Notes: generated by a model from the letters alone, not told the origin. A stretch of 64,000 bases of DNA from Enterobacter dykesii (GCF_008364625.2 NZ_CP126604.1:3100001-3164000); one strand, 5' to 3'; positions 38,183 to 48,928 are shown, counted from the first letter of the stretch. Program-made: numbers and translations.

Positions 38183-39039
38183 TACGGGTTCCGTTTGTAT
38201 TTGCTAAAGTCCGGCTGACGTTTTTCGTTAAACGCGTTGCGCCCTTCCTGACCCTCTTCGGTCATGTAGAACAGCATGGTGGCGTTGCCCGCCAGCTCCT
38301 GCAGACCCGCCTGACCGTCACAGTCGGCATTGAGCGCGGCCTTCAGGCAGCGCAGCGCCATCGGGCTGTTTTGCAGCATTTCACGGCACCAGCGAACGGT
38401 CTCTTTTTCGAGATCGGCAATCGGCACCACGGTATTCACCAGGCCCATATCCAGCGCTTCCTGGGCGTTGTACTGACGGCACAGGAACCAGATTTCGCGG
38501 GCTTTTTTCTGTCCGACGATGCGCGCCATGTACGAGGCGCCCCAGCCGCCGTCGAAGGAGCCCACTTTCGGACCGGTCTGGCCGAAGATGGCGTTCTCGG
38601 CCGCAATGGTCAGGTCACACATCATGTGCAGCACGTGACCGCCGCCGATGGAGTAGCCCGCTACCATCGCCACCACCGGTTTTGGACAGGTGCGGATCTG
38701 ACGCTGGAAATCGAGGACGTTCAGGTGGTGGGTACCCGCATCGTCCTGGTATCCGCCGTAGTCGCCGCGCACTTTCTGATCGCCACCGGAGCAGAACGCT
38801 TTGTCGCCTTCGCCGGTCAGGACAATCACGCCGATGTTGTCGTCGTAGCGCGCATCCGCCAGGGCCTGAATCATCTCTTTCACGGTCAACGGACGGAAGG
38901 CGTTACGCACCTGCGGACGGTTGATGGTGATTTTGGCAATGCCGTCGGTGGATTTGTGGTAACGAATGTCGGTGTAGCCTTCGGAGCAGTCCTGCCATTC
39001 AACCGGGGCGTAAAGCATGTTTTCATCAGGGTAGATCAT
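38182..39039 (-). CDS. menB: MenB, 1,4-dihydroxy-2-naphthoyl-CoA synthase
   Basis: A 285-residue crotonase-fold enzyme that closes the naphthoquinone ring from o-succinylbenzoyl-CoA. Conserved motifs are [33 protein letters not shown] (oxyanion hole) and [18 protein letters not shown]. Nearly identical in length and sequence to the E. coli enzyme. It overlaps menH by 4 bp. Confidence 0.97.
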   Translation of the reverse strand: MIYPDENMLYAPVEWQDCSEGYTDIRYHKSTDGIAKITINRPQVRNAFRPLTVKEMIQALADARYDDNIGVIVLTGEGDKAFCSGGDQKVRGDYGGYQDDAGTHHLNVLDFQRQIRTCPKPVVAMVAGYSIGGGHVLHMMCDLTIAAENAIFGQTGPKVGSFDGGWGASYMARIVGQKKAREIWFLCRQYNAQEALDMGLVNTVVPIADLEKETVRWCREMLQNSPMALRCLKAALNADCDGQAGLQELAGNATMLFYMTEEGQEGRNAFNEKRQPDFSKYKRNP

Positions 39040-39812
39040 AGAGTGTCCTTTATTCGATAACGCAGTATCTGAGCCAGACTCGCGATAACCGCATCGGGGT
39101 TTTCCCGGTGGGCATTGTGTCCGGCGTCTGGAATGGCATGGCGAACGGCGTTCACTTCCGCGGCAAGGGCCGCGAACTTCTCATCCCGTTCGCCATAGAG
39201 ATAATCAAAAGAAAAATCGCGTGCGCTAAGCGCGGCACGCAAATCCGGCTGCACGGCCAGCGAGGTCGCCTCGAGCATCATCGCCAGCGTCGCGCCGTTG
39301 TTTTGGCTGCGCAGGGTAATAAGCGCCTCGCGCTGGGCTTTCGTAAGGGAGGCGAACAAGGGCTGTTGGTACCAGTCAGCGAACACCTTATCCAGCGGTT
39401 CGGTGCGAAAACGCCCTGCCCAGCGGCGGTCGGACGCCAGCCGCGCATTTCGCGCATCGGCATCCTGCAGGCCCGGATGTCCACCTTCAACAATCACCCC
39501 GAGCAGCCCCTTCGGCTGCTGGCAGGCATGAAACATCGCAATGCGGCCGCCGAGGGAGTACCCTATGAGCCAGAACTTAAGTATGTTGTAACTAAGAAGG
39601 GTTCGGGTGAGCAACGTGCTCATCTCGTCAAACCCCGTCACGCCCAGATTCCGGGATCCGCCGTGACCCGGCAGATCCAGATACAGCCGGGGATAATCGC
39701 TGAGTCCTTCACCGACCCTCTGCCACTCGCGGCAGTCGCCCGAAAATCCATGCAAAAAGACCAGCCAGGGGTAGCCCGGTTTTCCGGCCTGCTGCCCGCC
39801 CGAGAGAATCAC
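39036..39812 (-). CDS. menH: MenH, SHCHC synthase
   Basis: A 258-residue alpha/beta-hydrolase-fold lyase that removes pyruvate from SEPHCHC. The catalytic triad is S86 (GYSLGG), D210 (GERDEK) and H232 (GHNAHRE). The oxyanion motif HGFSGD is at 21-26. The start is GTG at 39812, which overlaps the menD stop (GTGA) and has AGGTGAG about 6-12 nt upstream. Confidence 0.94.
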   Translation of the reverse strand: MILSGGQQAGKPGYPWLVFLHGFSGDCREWQRVGEGLSDYPRLYLDLPGHGGSRNLGVTGFDEMSTLLTRTLLSYNILKFWLIGYSLGGRIAMFHACQQPKGLLGVIVEGGHPGLQDADARNARLASDRRWAGRFRTEPLDKVFADWYQQPLFASLTKAQREALITLRSQNNGATLAMMLEATSLAVQPDLRAALSARDFSFDYLYGERDEKFAALAAEVNAVRHAIPDAGHNAHRENPDAVIASLAQILRYRIKDTL

Positions 39813-41479
39813 AGCTGGCTCACCTGCGCCAGCAGGCTTTGCAGGGCCTGCGCACCGTCAGCCTCGTTCACCACCAGCTCAATCAGCGTCGAGCCCGGCT
39901 GTTTCCAGGCGCTGCTTAACGCCGCGTCCAGCTGCTCCCAGCTTTCCGGGCGATGGTATTTCAGGCTAAACATCGCCGCGGCGTGTTCGAACTGCACGTT
40001 CTGCGGCATCAGATAGAAACGCTCGCGCTCGCTCTGAGGCGTTGGCAACAGGGAAAAAATCTGCCCGCCGTTGTTGTTGACCACAATCAGCACAAACGGG
40101 GCTGACGCCTGACGCAGTAGCGCCAGCGCGTTAAGATCGTAGAGCGCGGAGAGATCGCCCACGATCGCCAGGGTCGATTTCGCGCTAGCGCGCTGCACGC
40201 CCGCCGCCGTAGAGATCAGCCCGTCGATGCCGCTGGCGCCACGATTGCTGTACACCGGGTAGCCCGCGGGCAGCTTCGAGAAAGCGTCAATCAGCCGCAC
40301 GACGAGGCTGTTGCCGACAAACAGCTGCCCCTGTTCAGGCAGGTACTGGCGAATGCGGTGCGCCAGCCCGGCTTCGCTAAACGCTTCACAGTGCGCTTTG
40401 GTCAGTTCCCACGCCTGGCGCGAAAGGTCCGGGATGGCCACCGCCCAGGGCTTGCGTTTCTCAGCCGGATGAAGCGTCAGCCAGGCGTCAATACTGCTGA
40501 CCAGACGACGACCGCGGTGGTGCGCCGGGTCAAGCCGTCCTTCCAGCGAATCCACCAGCCAGTACTCTTCCGGCGTGCAGGTGGCCTGCCACTGCAGTAA
40601 CCGTTTGCCGGTCAAACTCGATCCAAGCTGGACCACAATCTGCGCCTGCGCAAGCTCGGTGACCGCTTTCGCGTTACCCAGCCAGAGGTCGGCGCACGGC
40701 AGCGGCTGCCCGGTCTGGGAAAGCACGTCGCCAATCAGCGGCCAGCCGAGAGTTTGCGCCCATTCAGCGACCAGCTTGCCTTCCGCGGCGCTCATGCGCC
40801 CGGCAATCACCACGCCGCGCTTCTGCCGCCAGAAGAACCAGTCGCGCTGCTTCGCGCTCTCAAGATGCGTCTGCTCGCGCAGCCACGGTTTTTCACTCTG
40901 CCACCAGTCGCCGAGAGACTGCTGCCAGTCAAGACCCGTGTCGTCCAGCTCGCCGTACAGCGGCTCGGCAAACGGGCAGTTGATATGCAGCGCCCCGCTG
41001 CGCAACGTCTCCATGGCGTGATCGACGGTGGAGACCAGCCAGCTTGCCGGAATATCCTGGGTGGGACGCGGTAACGAAATCGTCTGCGAAGGATGCGAAG
41101 AAAAGAGCCCCGGCTGGCGAATGGCCTGATTGGCGCCGCAGTCGATAAGCTCAGGGGGACGATCGGCCGTCAGTAAGATCAGTCTTTCACCCGTTAACCC
41201 GGCTTCAATCAGGGCCGGATAGAGGTTCGCCACGGCGGTACCGGAGGTGACGATCACCGCCACAGGTTCTTTGCTGACTTTCGCCAGACCCAGCGCAAGA
41301 TGGCCGAGACCGCGTTCATCAAAGTGGGTGTGGTGAATCAACGCCCGGTTTTCTGCGGCCGCCAGCGTCAGCGGCGTGGAGCGAGAACCCGGCGCAATAC
41401 ACACGTGCCTGATGCCATGGCGCGTCAGGGCTTCAAGGATCACCGCCGCCCAGCGTCGGTTAAAAGAACTTACTGACAT
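39809..41479 (-). CDS. menD: MenD, SEPHCHC synthase
   Basis: A 556-residue thiamine-diphosphate enzyme that joins isochorismate to a succinic semialdehyde unit from 2-oxoglutarate. The N-terminal half has [14 protein letters not shown] and the catalytic Glu region ([12 protein letters not shown]). The C-terminal ThDP motif begins [12 protein letters not shown] and continues [13 protein letters not shown] 41479 ([10 protein letters not shown]) gives exactly the E. coli length; the upstream TTG in frame is rejected. It lies 88 bp after menF. Confidence 0.96.
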   Translation of the reverse strand: MSVSSFNRRWAAVILEALTRHGIRHVCIAPGSRSTPLTLAAAENRALIHHTHFDERGLGHLALGLAKVSKEPVAVIVTSGTAVANLYPALIEAGLTGERLILLTADRPPELIDCGANQAIRQPGLFSSHPSQTISLPRPTQDIPASWLVSTVDHAMETLRSGALHINCPFAEPLYGELDDTGLDWQQSLGDWWQSEKPWLREQTHLESAKQRDWFFWRQKRGVVIAGRMSAAEGKLVAEWAQTLGWPLIGDVLSQTGQPLPCADLWLGNAKAVTELAQAQIVVQLGSSLTGKRLLQWQATCTPEEYWLVDSLEGRLDPAHHRGRRLVSSIDAWLTLHPAEKRKPWAVAIPDLSRQAWELTKAHCEAFSEAGLAHRIRQYLPEQGQLFVGNSLVVRLIDAFSKLPAGYPVYSNRGASGIDGLISTAAGVQRASAKSTLAIVGDLSALYDLNALALLRQASAPFVLIVVNNNGGQIFSLLPTPQSERERFYLMPQNVQFEHAAAMFSLKYHRPESWEQLDAALSSAWKQPGSTLIELVVNEADGAQALQSLLAQVSQL

Positions 41480-41567
41480 GAGATTGTCCGGTATCAAGAA
41501 TGCGACACAGTATAAATAATAGAAAAAATTGGAATTTTGATATGAATCGGGATTGCGCGAATATGTA

Positions 41568-42863
41568 TTAATCCCTTAGGAGCAGAGAGCGCAATCCGGC
41601 GGCTTTGTTTTCAATCTCCTGCCACTCCTGCTCCGGGTCAGACCCGCTGACAATACCGGCGCCGGCGTAGAGCCGCAGGGAGTCCTCCTGAACGCGCGCG
41701 GAGCGCAGCGCCACGCAGAACTCACTCTGTTCGGGGGATAAGTACCCGGCCGAACCGGCGTACCACTCGCGGTTAAAGGGTTCAACCTTCTGGATAAACT
41801 CGCGCGCGGGCTGTCGGGGTAATCCGGCAACGGCCGCGGTCGGCTGCAACATGAGCAGGCACTGCTCGTCGTCGGCCTGTTTCAGCTCGGTCCAGATACA
41901 GCGGCGCAAATGCTGCACCTTACGCAGGCGTACCACCTGGGGGGGCAGTACCTCAAGCGTCTGCGTAGAGTGCTGAAGACGCTGGCAGATATCTTCCACC
42001 ACCAGCATATTTTCGCGCTGGTTTTTATCATCATTCAGCAGCCACTCGCCGAGACGCTGCGCCTGGCTATCATCGCTATGGCTGGCGACGGTGCCAGCGA
42101 GCGCTTCCGTGCGCAGCAGCTTGCCGCGCCGCCGCCAGAGACGCTCGGGCGTAGAGCCGAGAAACGCGTTGCTGGCGTCAAATACCATGCAGAAATGATA
42201 GCAATGTAAATTCAGGGCGCGGCTGGCGGCCATTAGCGCGACAGGGTTTACGCGCTGCGAGAACTGCAGATCGGTTGCCCGGGCGAGAACCACTTTTTCA
42301 AACTCACCGCGCGCGATGGTCTCCGTCGCCCTGCGGATAAGCTTCAGCCATTCGGCCTGCTGCGGCTGATGGGTTTCGTGCTCAACCTGAACGGAGAGCG
42401 GACGGATAGATCTCGCAGGACGGAGCTGCTGTAAAAAATCCTGCGCGACGCGGGCATCCTCCACAAGCGAGCGGTCGCTCCAGAGCTGAAGGCGCAGCGT
42501 GGCGTTGCCGGCGGTACGTCGCCAGAGCAGTCGCGGTAAAAATAGGCTGCCCTGCTCGGGATTAAAGGCGTTCAGGCCGCATATACGGGTATCACTTGCC
42601 GCATTTTGCTCGCGCAAAAACTGCGAGGCTAATGCCAGGGAGGAAAATTGGTTAACCGCCCCCAGCGCGGCCAGCTCTTCATCGCCGTTACGCTGCTGCC
42701 AGTAAAACTGCGGATAGCACCGCTGCTCGCCCAGCCAGGCGAGGGGATCGAAGGCGTCGTTTAACGGGAAAGAGACGTCGAAATGACGTATGCCGGGTGC
42801 TGCGGGTAACGCTTGCGACAGCTGGGAACGCAGTTGCTCCAGCGCGAGGAAAATCGAATTCAC
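41568..42863 (-). CDS. menF: MenF, isochorismate synthase
   Basis: A 431-residue Mg2+-dependent chorismate-utilising enzyme and the first step of menaquinone synthesis. The C-terminal chorismate-binding domain shows [20 protein letters not shown], EHxxxVE-like [20 protein letters not shown] and [20 protein letters not shown]. The start is GTG 42863, with GGGAGAGG about 6 nt upstream; no ATG gives a full domain. First gene of the men operon. Confidence 0.95.
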   Translation of the reverse strand: MNSIFLALEQLRSQLSQALPAAPGIRHFDVSFPLNDAFDPLAWLGEQRCYPQFYWQQRNGDEELAALGAVNQFSSLALASQFLREQNAASDTRICGLNAFNPEQGSLFLPRLLWRRTAGNATLRLQLWSDRSLVEDARVAQDFLQQLRPARSIRPLSVQVEHETHQPQQAEWLKLIRRATETIARGEFEKVVLARATDLQFSQRVNPVALMAASRALNLHCYHFCMVFDASNAFLGSTPERLWRRRGKLLRTEALAGTVASHSDDSQAQRLGEWLLNDDKNQRENMLVVEDICQRLQHSTQTLEVLPPQVVRLRKVQHLRRCIWTELKQADDEQCLLMLQPTAAVAGLPRQPAREFIQKVEPFNREWYAGSAGYLSPEQSEFCVALRSARVQEDSLRLYAGAGIVSGSDPEQEWQEIENKAAGLRSLLLRD

Positions 42864-42890
42864 GCGAACCTCTCCCTGTTAAAACCTCAT

Positions 42891-42896
42891 ATTATA
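42891..42896 (-). promoter_or_regulatory. Putative -10 element of menF
   Basis: A perfect TATAAT on the minus strand, 28 bp before the menF GTG. Confidence 0.5.
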
Positions 42897-42898
42897 CG

Positions 42899-42925
42899 GG
42901 GTACTGGCCATAAATAGCAGTACCC
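42899..42925. repeat. Perfect inverted repeat upstream of menF
   Basis: GGGTACTG (42899-42906) and CAGTACCC (42918-42925) around an 11-nt AT-rich centre. It lies 2 bp upstream of the TATAAT and covers the spacer and -35 position of a menF promoter. It is also 24 bp downstream of the elaB stop, but without a T-run. Confidence 0.6.
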
Positions 42926-42949
42926 ACGTATAGGGAGTGGTTAAGCGGC

Positions 42950-43255
42950 TTAACGACGGGCTAACAGCAGCCCCAGAACCAGCCCCACGGCAGCACCCAC
43001 GCCAATACCCTGCCACGGTTTTTCATGAACGTAATCATCGGCACGGTACACCGCTTTTTTGGCACGATAGTAGTAGGTATCAGACGCATGGCTGACGCGG
43101 TTTTTCACTTCATGCAGCGCCTGCTCGGCACGGGCTTTTAGCTCAATATATTTCTGATCGGCAGGGTCGCCCGAGGAACGTAACACCTCTTCCAGCGTTT
43201 CGCTCAGCAAGGCCAGATCGTCGTCGATACGGGTATCCCAGGATTGAAATGACAT
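42950..43255 (-). CDS. elaB: ElaB, tail-anchored membrane protein
   Basis: A 101-residue DUF883 (YqjD/ElaB) protein. It has a charged helical cytoplasmic part (TRIDDDLALLSETLEEVLRS) and a single C-terminal helix (GIGVGAAVGLVLGLLLARR) that anchors it in the inner membrane. E. coli ElaB is sigma-S-dependent, binds ribosomes in stationary phase and protects against oxidative stress. ATG 43255 has GGAGA 6 nt upstream; the four upstream codons in frame are excluded. Confidence 0.94.
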   Translation of the reverse strand: MSFQSWDTRIDDDLALLSETLEEVLRSSGDPADQKYIELKARAEQALHEVKNRVSHASDTYYYRAKKAVYRADDYVHEKPWQGIGVGAAVGLVLGLLLARR

Positions 43256-43308
43256 AGTTTTCTCCATGTTAGTGCACCAGTCCGCTAACTATAGCCAACG
43301 ACATGCCA

Positions 43309-43770
43309 TTACGCCTGTTTCACTTCCCGCGCCATGCCGACGTGCGGAATGCCATCTTCATCGTAGACCTGCGTCACCGGCACAAAACCAAAGTGGCCGT
43401 AGAAGGACTGCAGGTGTGCCTGCGCGCCCAGGTATAGCGCCTTGTCCGGCCACTGTTTCCGGCACGCCTCCAGCGTTTTTTCCATCAGCTGATAGCCCAG
43501 TTTTTCACCCCGCGCGTTGCCGCTGATGATGACCCGACCAATCACCACGGGCTCAAAATCGTCTTCGCTTTTCAGAATCCTCGCATACGCCACCAGCTCG
43601 TTATCCCGCCAGCCGAGGATATGGCGGTTCTCGCCAACGAGGTCATCACCATCGATGTCCTGATACGGGCAGGTCTGTTCCACAACAAACACTTCACAGC
43701 GCAGTTTAAGCAGCGCGTAAAGTTCATTTACGGTGAGGTCACTATGATGTAAATCTTGCCACTGGATCAT
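43309..43770 (-). CDS. elaA: ElaA, GNAT-family acetyltransferase
   Basis: A 153-residue protein of the GCN5-related N-acetyltransferase fold. The acetyl-CoA region is [24 protein letters not shown]. The N-terminal ElaA-specific block [22 protein letters not shown] is conserved. The substrate is unknown. ATG 43770 ([10 protein letters not shown]) gives the E. coli length. Confidence 0.92.
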   Translation of the reverse strand: MIQWQDLHHSDLTVNELYALLKLRCEVFVVEQTCPYQDIDGDDLVGENRHILGWRDNELVAYARILKSEDDFEPVVIGRVIISGNARGEKLGYQLMEKTLEACRKQWPDKALYLGAQAHLQSFYGHFGFVPVTQVYDEDGIPHVGMAREVKQA

Positions 43771-43841
43771 GTCAGTCTCCTTCCTGGGGTTCATCACGTT
43801 ATACTAAACCCCTCCCCGTTCGGCAAAGGGCTGATTGCGTT

Positions 43842-44759
43842 ATGGAACTGATTTTTCTGGGTACGTCCGCTGGCGTGCCAACCCGCTCACGGAACGTGAC
43901 GGCGATCCTGCTGGATCTTAAGCACCCCACCCGCGGCGGGCTGTGGCTGTTTGACTGCGGTGAAGGGACGCAGCATCAGCTGTTACGCACCGCTTATCAC
44001 CCCGGCAAGCTGGATAAAATTTTTATCACCCATCTGCATGGCGACCACCTGTTTGGCCTTCCCGGCCTTCTGTGCAGCCGCTCGATGGCCGGTAACGCCA
44101 ACCCGCTGACGATTTACGGGCCAGCGGGTATTCGTGAATTTGTAGAAACTACGCTGCGTCTGAGCGGGTCGTGGACGGATTATCCGCTGGAGGTCATTGA
44201 GATTAGCGAAGGCCCGATTTTCGATGACGGCGATTATAAGGTGAGCACTCAGCCGCTCAATCACCCTGTCGAGTGCTATGGCTACCGTATTGATGCGCAT
44301 GACAAACCCGGCGCGCTGGATGCCGCCGCGCTGATGGCAGACGGCGTAAAACCCGGGCCGCTGTTCCAGCGTCTGAAGCACGGAGAGACCGTCACGCTGG
44401 AGGACGGACGCGTCATTAACGGCCAGGATTATCTCTCCGCACCGCAGCCCGGCAAAAAGCTGGCGATTTTTGGCGATACGGCCCCGTGCCCGGCGGCGCT
44501 CACGCTGGCTCAGGGCGTGGACGTAATGGTGCATGAAGCGACGCTTGAAACGGCGATGGAAGAGAAAGCCAACAGCCGGGGCCACAGCTCCACGCGTCAG
44601 GCGGCGCAGCTTGCCCGTGACGCGGGCGTAGGGAGGCTCATCGTCACCCACGTCAGCTCGCGCTACGACGCGCGGGGCTGCGAAAAGCTGCTGGCAGAGT
44701 GCCGCACGCTGTTCCCGGAATGTGAGCTGGCCGAAGATTTCGCTCAGGTTAGCGTTTAG
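43842..44759 (+). CDS. rbn: RNase BN / RNase Z
   Basis: A 305-residue metallo-beta-lactamase-fold nuclease that processes tRNA 3' ends. The zinc motif HLHGDH has H64, H66, D68 and H69. Other features are the N-terminal [16 protein letters not shown], the His of [10 protein letters not shown], an exosite-like region and [10 protein letters not shown] near the end. Divergent from elaA, as in E. coli. Confidence 0.95.
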   Translation: MELIFLGTSAGVPTRSRNVTAILLDLKHPTRGGLWLFDCGEGTQHQLLRTAYHPGKLDKIFITHLHGDHLFGLPGLLCSRSMAGNANPLTIYGPAGIREFVETTLRLSGSWTDYPLEVIEISEGPIFDDGDYKVSTQPLNHPVECYGYRIDAHDKPGALDAAALMADGVKPGPLFQRLKHGETVTLEDGRVINGQDYLSAPQPGKKLAIFGDTAPCPAALTLAQGVDVMVHEATLETAMEEKANSRGHSSTRQAAQLARDAGVGRLIVTHVSSRYDARGCEKLLAECRTLFPECELAEDFAQVSV

Positions 44760-44762
44760 TCC

Positions 44763-44789
44763 TTCATTTTTCCCTCAGTATGCCGATAA
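44763..44789 (+). promoter_or_regulatory. Sigma-28 (FliA) promoter of cheV
   Basis: A perfect -10 GCCGATAA (44782-44789) with an 11-bp spacer and -35 TTCATTTT (5 of 8 of TAAAGTTT). It starts 3 nt after the rbn stop and ends 34 bp before the cheV ATG. Confidence 0.65.
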
Positions 44790-44823
44790 CGATTAAAAGG
44801 TCAGCATTTCTCTTGAGGGTAGA

Positions 44824-45828
44824 ATGGATAATTTCCAGAAAGATATTGATGACAGGGCGAATCTGACCCTGTCGAACCGTTTTGAACTGTTGCTGTTCCG
44901 TCTTGGCACCTCTCTTAACGAAAATAAATCCGAGCTGTTTGGCATTAACGTTTTTAAGCTGCGTGAAATTGTGCCGATGCCGGAGTTCACGAAACCCGCC
45001 GGGATGAAGTCACCGCTGATGGGAATGGTGAATATTCGCGATCAGGTGATCCCGGTTATTGACCTGGCCGCCGTGGCGGGCTGCAAGCCCACCACCGGGC
45101 TGAACATCCTGCTGATCACCGAATACGCGCGCAGCGTGCAGGCGTTTGCCGTGGAATCGGTTGAGAACATCATGCGTCTGGACTGGAAGCAGGTGCATGC
45201 GGCGGAAACCGCCGTCAGCGGTCGCTACATCACCAGCATTGCGTGTCTTGACGAGAAGACCGATACCAACGATCTGGCGATGGTGCTGGACGTTGAGCAG
45301 ATCCTGTATGACATCACTCCGGCCAATCACGATCTGCACGCCACGAATCTAAAGACAACCAAATTCCATATCAAACCGGGCGCTGTCGCCATCGTCGCGG
45401 AAGATTCCAAGGTGGCGCGCTCGATGCTGGAAAAAGGTCTGCAGGCGATGGAGATCCCCGCGCAGCTGCATATCACCGGCAAAGACGCGTGGGAGAAAAT
45501 TGGGGTTCTGGCCGCGCAGGCGCAGGCTGAGGGGGTTCCCATCACCGATAAGATCGCCCTGGTGCTGACCGACCTTGAAATGCCGGAGATGGACGGTTTT
45601 ACGCTGACGCGCAAAATCAAAACCGACCCGATATTGAAGGACATTCCGGTGGTGATCCACTCTTCCCTTTCCGGTAACGCCAACGAAGACCATATTCGCA
45701 AGGTGAAGGCGGACGGGTATGTCGCGAAGTTTGAGCTGAACGAGCTGTCGTCAGTGATTGAGGAAGTGTTGGACCGCTCGATGAAGAAGATTGACGGGCC
45801 GTTGATTAGCCGCAAGCAGCTGGCTTAA
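44824..45828 (+). CDS. cheV: CheV chemotaxis coupling protein
   Basis: A 334-residue protein with an N-terminal CheW domain (about 15-165; ELFGINVFKLREIVPMP and MVNIRDQVIPVIDLA) and a C-terminal receiver domain (about 185-320) with phosphoacceptor D250 (LVLTDLEMPEMDG). CheV links receptors to CheA and helps adaptation. Salmonella has it at this locus; E. coli K-12 lacks it. Ribosome site GAGGGT is just upstream of ATG 44824. A sigma-28-like promoter suggests it is coexpressed with late flagellar and chemotaxis genes located elsewhere. Confidence 0.94.
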   Translation: MDNFQKDIDDRANLTLSNRFELLLFRLGTSLNENKSELFGINVFKLREIVPMPEFTKPAGMKSPLMGMVNIRDQVIPVIDLAAVAGCKPTTGLNILLITEYARSVQAFAVESVENIMRLDWKQVHAAETAVSGRYITSIACLDEKTDTNDLAMVLDVEQILYDITPANHDLHATNLKTTKFHIKPGAVAIVAEDSKVARSMLEKGLQAMEIPAQLHITGKDAWEKIGVLAAQAQAEGVPITDKIALVLTDLEMPEMDGFTLTRKIKTDPILKDIPVVIHSSLSGNANEDHIRKVKADGYVAKFELNELSSVIEEVLDRSMKKIDGPLISRKQLA

Positions 45829-45845
45829 GTCTGGTGCGGGCTGGT

Positions 45846-45879
45846 GCCCGTCCCTCTCCCACGGGGAGAGGGAGAAAAC
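45846..45879 (+). repeat. Dispersed CCCTCTCCC/GGGAGAGGG repeat, copy 4
   Basis: GCCCGT-CCCTCTCCCACGGGGAGAGGGAGAAAAC, 17 nt after the cheV stop and in the same direction as cheV. It lacks the TCACCC segment of the other copies. Confidence 0.7.
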
Positions 45880-45882
45880 CAT

Positions 45883-45910
45883 AAAAAAACCCGCCGAGGC
45901 GGGTTTTTTG
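45883..45910. terminator. Bidirectional terminator between cheV and nuoN
   Basis: AACCCGCC-GA-GGCGGGTT with A- and T-runs on both sides; it ends cheV and the nuo operon. Confidence 0.9.
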
Positions 45911-45913
45911 TTT

Positions 45914-47371
45914 TTACATCAGCGGCATCGCTCGCTGCACGATATCAATCAGCGGCTGCGGATAGATACCGAAGATCAGCACCAGCAGCGCGGAGATGAG
46001 AACCACAATACCGCCAGCGCTGTACTGCCAGTTGGTTGGGGCATCACGGTTGAGCTGCTGAGGCGCGCTCAGGTACAGGCTCACGGCCACGCGCAGGTAG
46101 TAGTAGAGACCAATCGCGGAGCCAATAACCACGCCCGCAGTCAGCCACCACAGGTGTGCCTGCACACCGACGGCCAGCACGTAGAACTTACCGATAAAGC
46201 CAAGCGTCATCGGGATACCCGCCAGAGAGAGCATCATCACGGTCATCACCGCGGACAGAATTGGACGGTGCCAGAACAGACCACGGTAGGAGAACAGTGA
46301 ATCGGCATCCGGGCCGCGGTACGGGCTGGACATCAGGCTCACCACGCCGAAGGCGCCGAGGCTGCTGAACAGGTAACCGGCCAGATAGACGCCCACGGCT
46401 TCCATCGACATCTCACCGCTCTGCAGCGCAATCAGCGCCACCATCAGATAGCCCAGATGAGAGATAGACGAGTAGCCCAGCAGACGCTTGATGTTGGTCT
46501 GGCTCAGCGCCATCAGGTTACCGAAGATGATGGAGACGAACGCGATAATGCCCAGCACCACGCGAACCGCTTCGCTGTCACCAACCGGCGCGTACAGGAA
46601 CAGACGCATGACCACACCGAAGATAGCGATTTTGCTCGCCGTCGCCAGGAAGGTCGACACCGGAGCCGGAGCGCCCTGGTATACGTCTGGCGTCCACAGG
46701 TGGAACGGCACCAGAGAGAGTTTGAAGCCGAGGCCAACAATCATCATGCCCAGACCTGCCAGCAGCAGCGGCTCATGCAGCATGCCGTCACCGAGGCTCT
46801 TGCCGAGCGCCATGAAGGAGAGGTTACCGGACTGTGCGTACAGCAGCGCAATACCAAACAGCAGGAATGAGGACGCAGCAGCAGACAGAATGGTGTACTT
46901 GATGCTTGCTTCCAGGGAGCGCTTCTGACGGAACGCGTAACCAATCAGGCCGAACAGCGGCAGAGAGATCAGCTCAATACCGAGGAACAGCGCGGCCAGG
47001 TGGTTCGCATTCGCCAGCAGAATGCCGCCCAACGCGGCAATCAGAACCAGCAGGTAAAACTCTTCTTTGTTGTCGTTGTAGCCTTCGAGCCACGGGTACG
47101 CAAAGGTACAGGTTGCCAGGCTCGCCAGCAGCACCAGACCGGTATACAGCATGGCGTAACCGTCAACGCGCATCAGCGGGGTGACGTCCATCGCCCCACC
47201 CTGGCCAACAAACCAGAGAGAGACTAACGCGGCGTTCAGGCCGATGACCGACAGCGTGGCATTCAGGAAGTGATTGCGTCGCCACGCAATGGAGAGCATC
47301 ACAACCACCACCGTCAATCCGACGATCAGCAGCGGTAGCAGCGCGATCAGTTGTTGTGGAGTTATTGTCAT
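45914..47371 (-). CDS. nuoN: NADH dehydrogenase I subunit N
   Basis: A 485-residue antiporter-like membrane subunit of complex I with 14 helices, one of three (N, M, L) thought to carry protons. The helix-7 lysine region [21 protein letters not shown] and the [20 protein letters not shown] loop are conserved. Last gene of the nuo operon, 6 bp after nuoM. Length as in E. coli. Confidence 0.97.
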   Translation of the reverse strand: MTITPQQLIALLPLLIVGLTVVVVMLSIAWRRNHFLNATLSVIGLNAALVSLWFVGQGGAMDVTPLMRVDGYAMLYTGLVLLASLATCTFAYPWLEGYNDNKEEFYLLVLIAALGGILLANANHLAALFLGIELISLPLFGLIGYAFRQKRSLEASIKYTILSAAASSFLLFGIALLYAQSGNLSFMALGKSLGDGMLHEPLLLAGLGMMIVGLGFKLSLVPFHLWTPDVYQGAPAPVSTFLATASKIAIFGVVMRLFLYAPVGDSEAVRVVLGIIAFVSIIFGNLMALSQTNIKRLLGYSSISHLGYLMVALIALQSGEMSMEAVGVYLAGYLFSSLGAFGVVSLMSSPYRGPDADSLFSYRGLFWHRPILSAVMTVMMLSLAGIPMTLGFIGKFYVLAVGVQAHLWWLTAGVVIGSAIGLYYYLRVAVSLYLSAPQQLNRDAPTNWQYSAGGIVVLISALLVLIFGIYPQPLIDIVQRAMPLM

Positions 47372-47377
47372 GGCGAA

Positions 47378-48907
47378 TTACGGCCTTGTAGTAGAAGCAG
47401 AATTAACAAACCACTGCTGGATGTTACCCATCGCGCTGTGCGAGGTATCCAGAATCGGCTGCGGGAAGAAGCCCAGCAGCACCAGCAGTACGACCAGCAG
47501 CAGGATGATGAACAGCTCACGCAGCGACATCCCCGGCAGTTCTTGTGCAGCAATTTCGCTCTTCGCTTTACCGAAGTATGCGCGGTGCAGCATCGCCAGC
47601 GAGTACACGGAAGCGAACACCAGACCAAAGGTGGAGATCACGGTAATCACCGGTACCACTTTGAAGCTGCCGAACAGAATCATAAATTCGCCGACGAAGT
47701 TACCGGTACCCGGCATCCCCAGGGTGGCAACCGCGAAGAACATGGAGAGCGCTGGCAGCCATTTAATTTTGCTCCACAGGCCGCCCATCATACGCATGTC
47801 GCGGGTATGCAGACGTTCGTACAGTTGGCCGCACAGGATGAAGAGGCCGGCTGCGGACAGACCGTGCGCAATCATCTGGATCACCGCTCCCTGGTACGCC
47901 AGCTGGCTGCCGGTGTAGATAGCAATCAGAACGAAGCCCATGTGGGAAACGGAGGTATAGGCAATCAGACGCTTGATGTCGTACTGCGTGAAGGCCATCC
48001 AGGCACCGTAGAAGATACCGATCACACCCAGCCACATGGCAATCGGTGCGAACTCTGCGGAGGCATTCGGGAACAGCGGCAGTGCGAAACGCAGCAGACC
48101 GTAGGCCGCCGTTTTCAGCAAGATGCCCGCCAGGTCAACGGAACCCGCCGTTGGTGCCTGAGAGTGCGCGTCTGGCAGCCAGCCGTGCAGCGGAACGACC
48201 GGCATTTTCACCGCGAAGGCGATGAAGAAGCCCAGCATCAGCAGGTATTCAACGCCGTGGGACATTGGCGTCTTCAGCAAATCTTCGTAGTTGAAGGTCC
48301 AGGTTCCGGTCGCGTTGTGGTGAACAAACACCAGCGCCAGAATGGCAATCAACATCACCAGACCACTCGCCTGGGTATAGATGAAGAACTTGGTTGCCGC
48401 CGTGATACGCGTTTTACCGTCGGACGCCTTGTGGCCCCACAGCGCGATCAGGAAGTACATCGGCACCAGCATCATCTCCCAGAAGAAGAAGAACAGGAAC
48501 ATGTCGATGGCAAGGAACACGCCGATCACGCCGCCCAGGATCCACATCAGGTTCAGGTGGAAGAAGCCCTGGTATTTTTCGATTTCTCGCCAGGAGCAAA
48601 GTACCGCCAGAACGCCGAGCAGACCGGTCAGCACCACCATCAGCAGCGACAGACCGTCAATCGCCAGGTGGATCGTAATGCCGAAACGCGGGATCCACGG
48701 CAGGATGAACTCAGACTGCCACTGCGGAATGCCCGCAGACTGGGTCAGTGAGTAACCGCCCTGCAACCACAGTTGCAGACCAAGCGCGAGCGTCAATCCC
48801 ATGGTGATCAGCGCGATCCAGCGCGGCATCTTCACGCCAAAGCGTTCAGTCTGCCAGCACAGGAAGCCGCCGATGAAGGGAATTAATATTAGCCAGGGTA
48901 GTAACAT
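47378..48907 (-). CDS. nuoM: NADH dehydrogenase I subunit M
   Basis: A 509-residue antiporter-like subunit. Conserved features include the helix-5 Glu (FFWEMMLVPMYFL), the helix-7 Lys region (AATKFFIYTQASGL) and PLHGWLPDAHSQAPTAGSVDLAG. It follows nuoL after a 76-bp gap that contains a hairpin, with ribosome site AAGGAA before ATG 48907. Confidence 0.97.
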   Translation of the reverse strand: MLLPWLILIPFIGGFLCWQTERFGVKMPRWIALITMGLTLALGLQLWLQGGYSLTQSAGIPQWQSEFILPWIPRFGITIHLAIDGLSLLMVVLTGLLGVLAVLCSWREIEKYQGFFHLNLMWILGGVIGVFLAIDMFLFFFFWEMMLVPMYFLIALWGHKASDGKTRITAATKFFIYTQASGLVMLIAILALVFVHHNATGTWTFNYEDLLKTPMSHGVEYLLMLGFFIAFAVKMPVVPLHGWLPDAHSQAPTAGSVDLAGILLKTAAYGLLRFALPLFPNASAEFAPIAMWLGVIGIFYGAWMAFTQYDIKRLIAYTSVSHMGFVLIAIYTGSQLAYQGAVIQMIAHGLSAAGLFILCGQLYERLHTRDMRMMGGLWSKIKWLPALSMFFAVATLGMPGTGNFVGEFMILFGSFKVVPVITVISTFGLVFASVYSLAMLHRAYFGKAKSEIAAQELPGMSLRELFIILLLVVLLVLLGFFPQPILDTSHSAMGNIQQWFVNSASTTRP

Positions 48908-48928
48908 GGCGATTTACATTCCTTTTTA

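Noticed and set aside
47351..48751. 466-codon open frame antisense to nuoM
   Set aside because: A shadow of a membrane-protein gene; hydrophilic His/Gln/Arg-rich product with no start signal.
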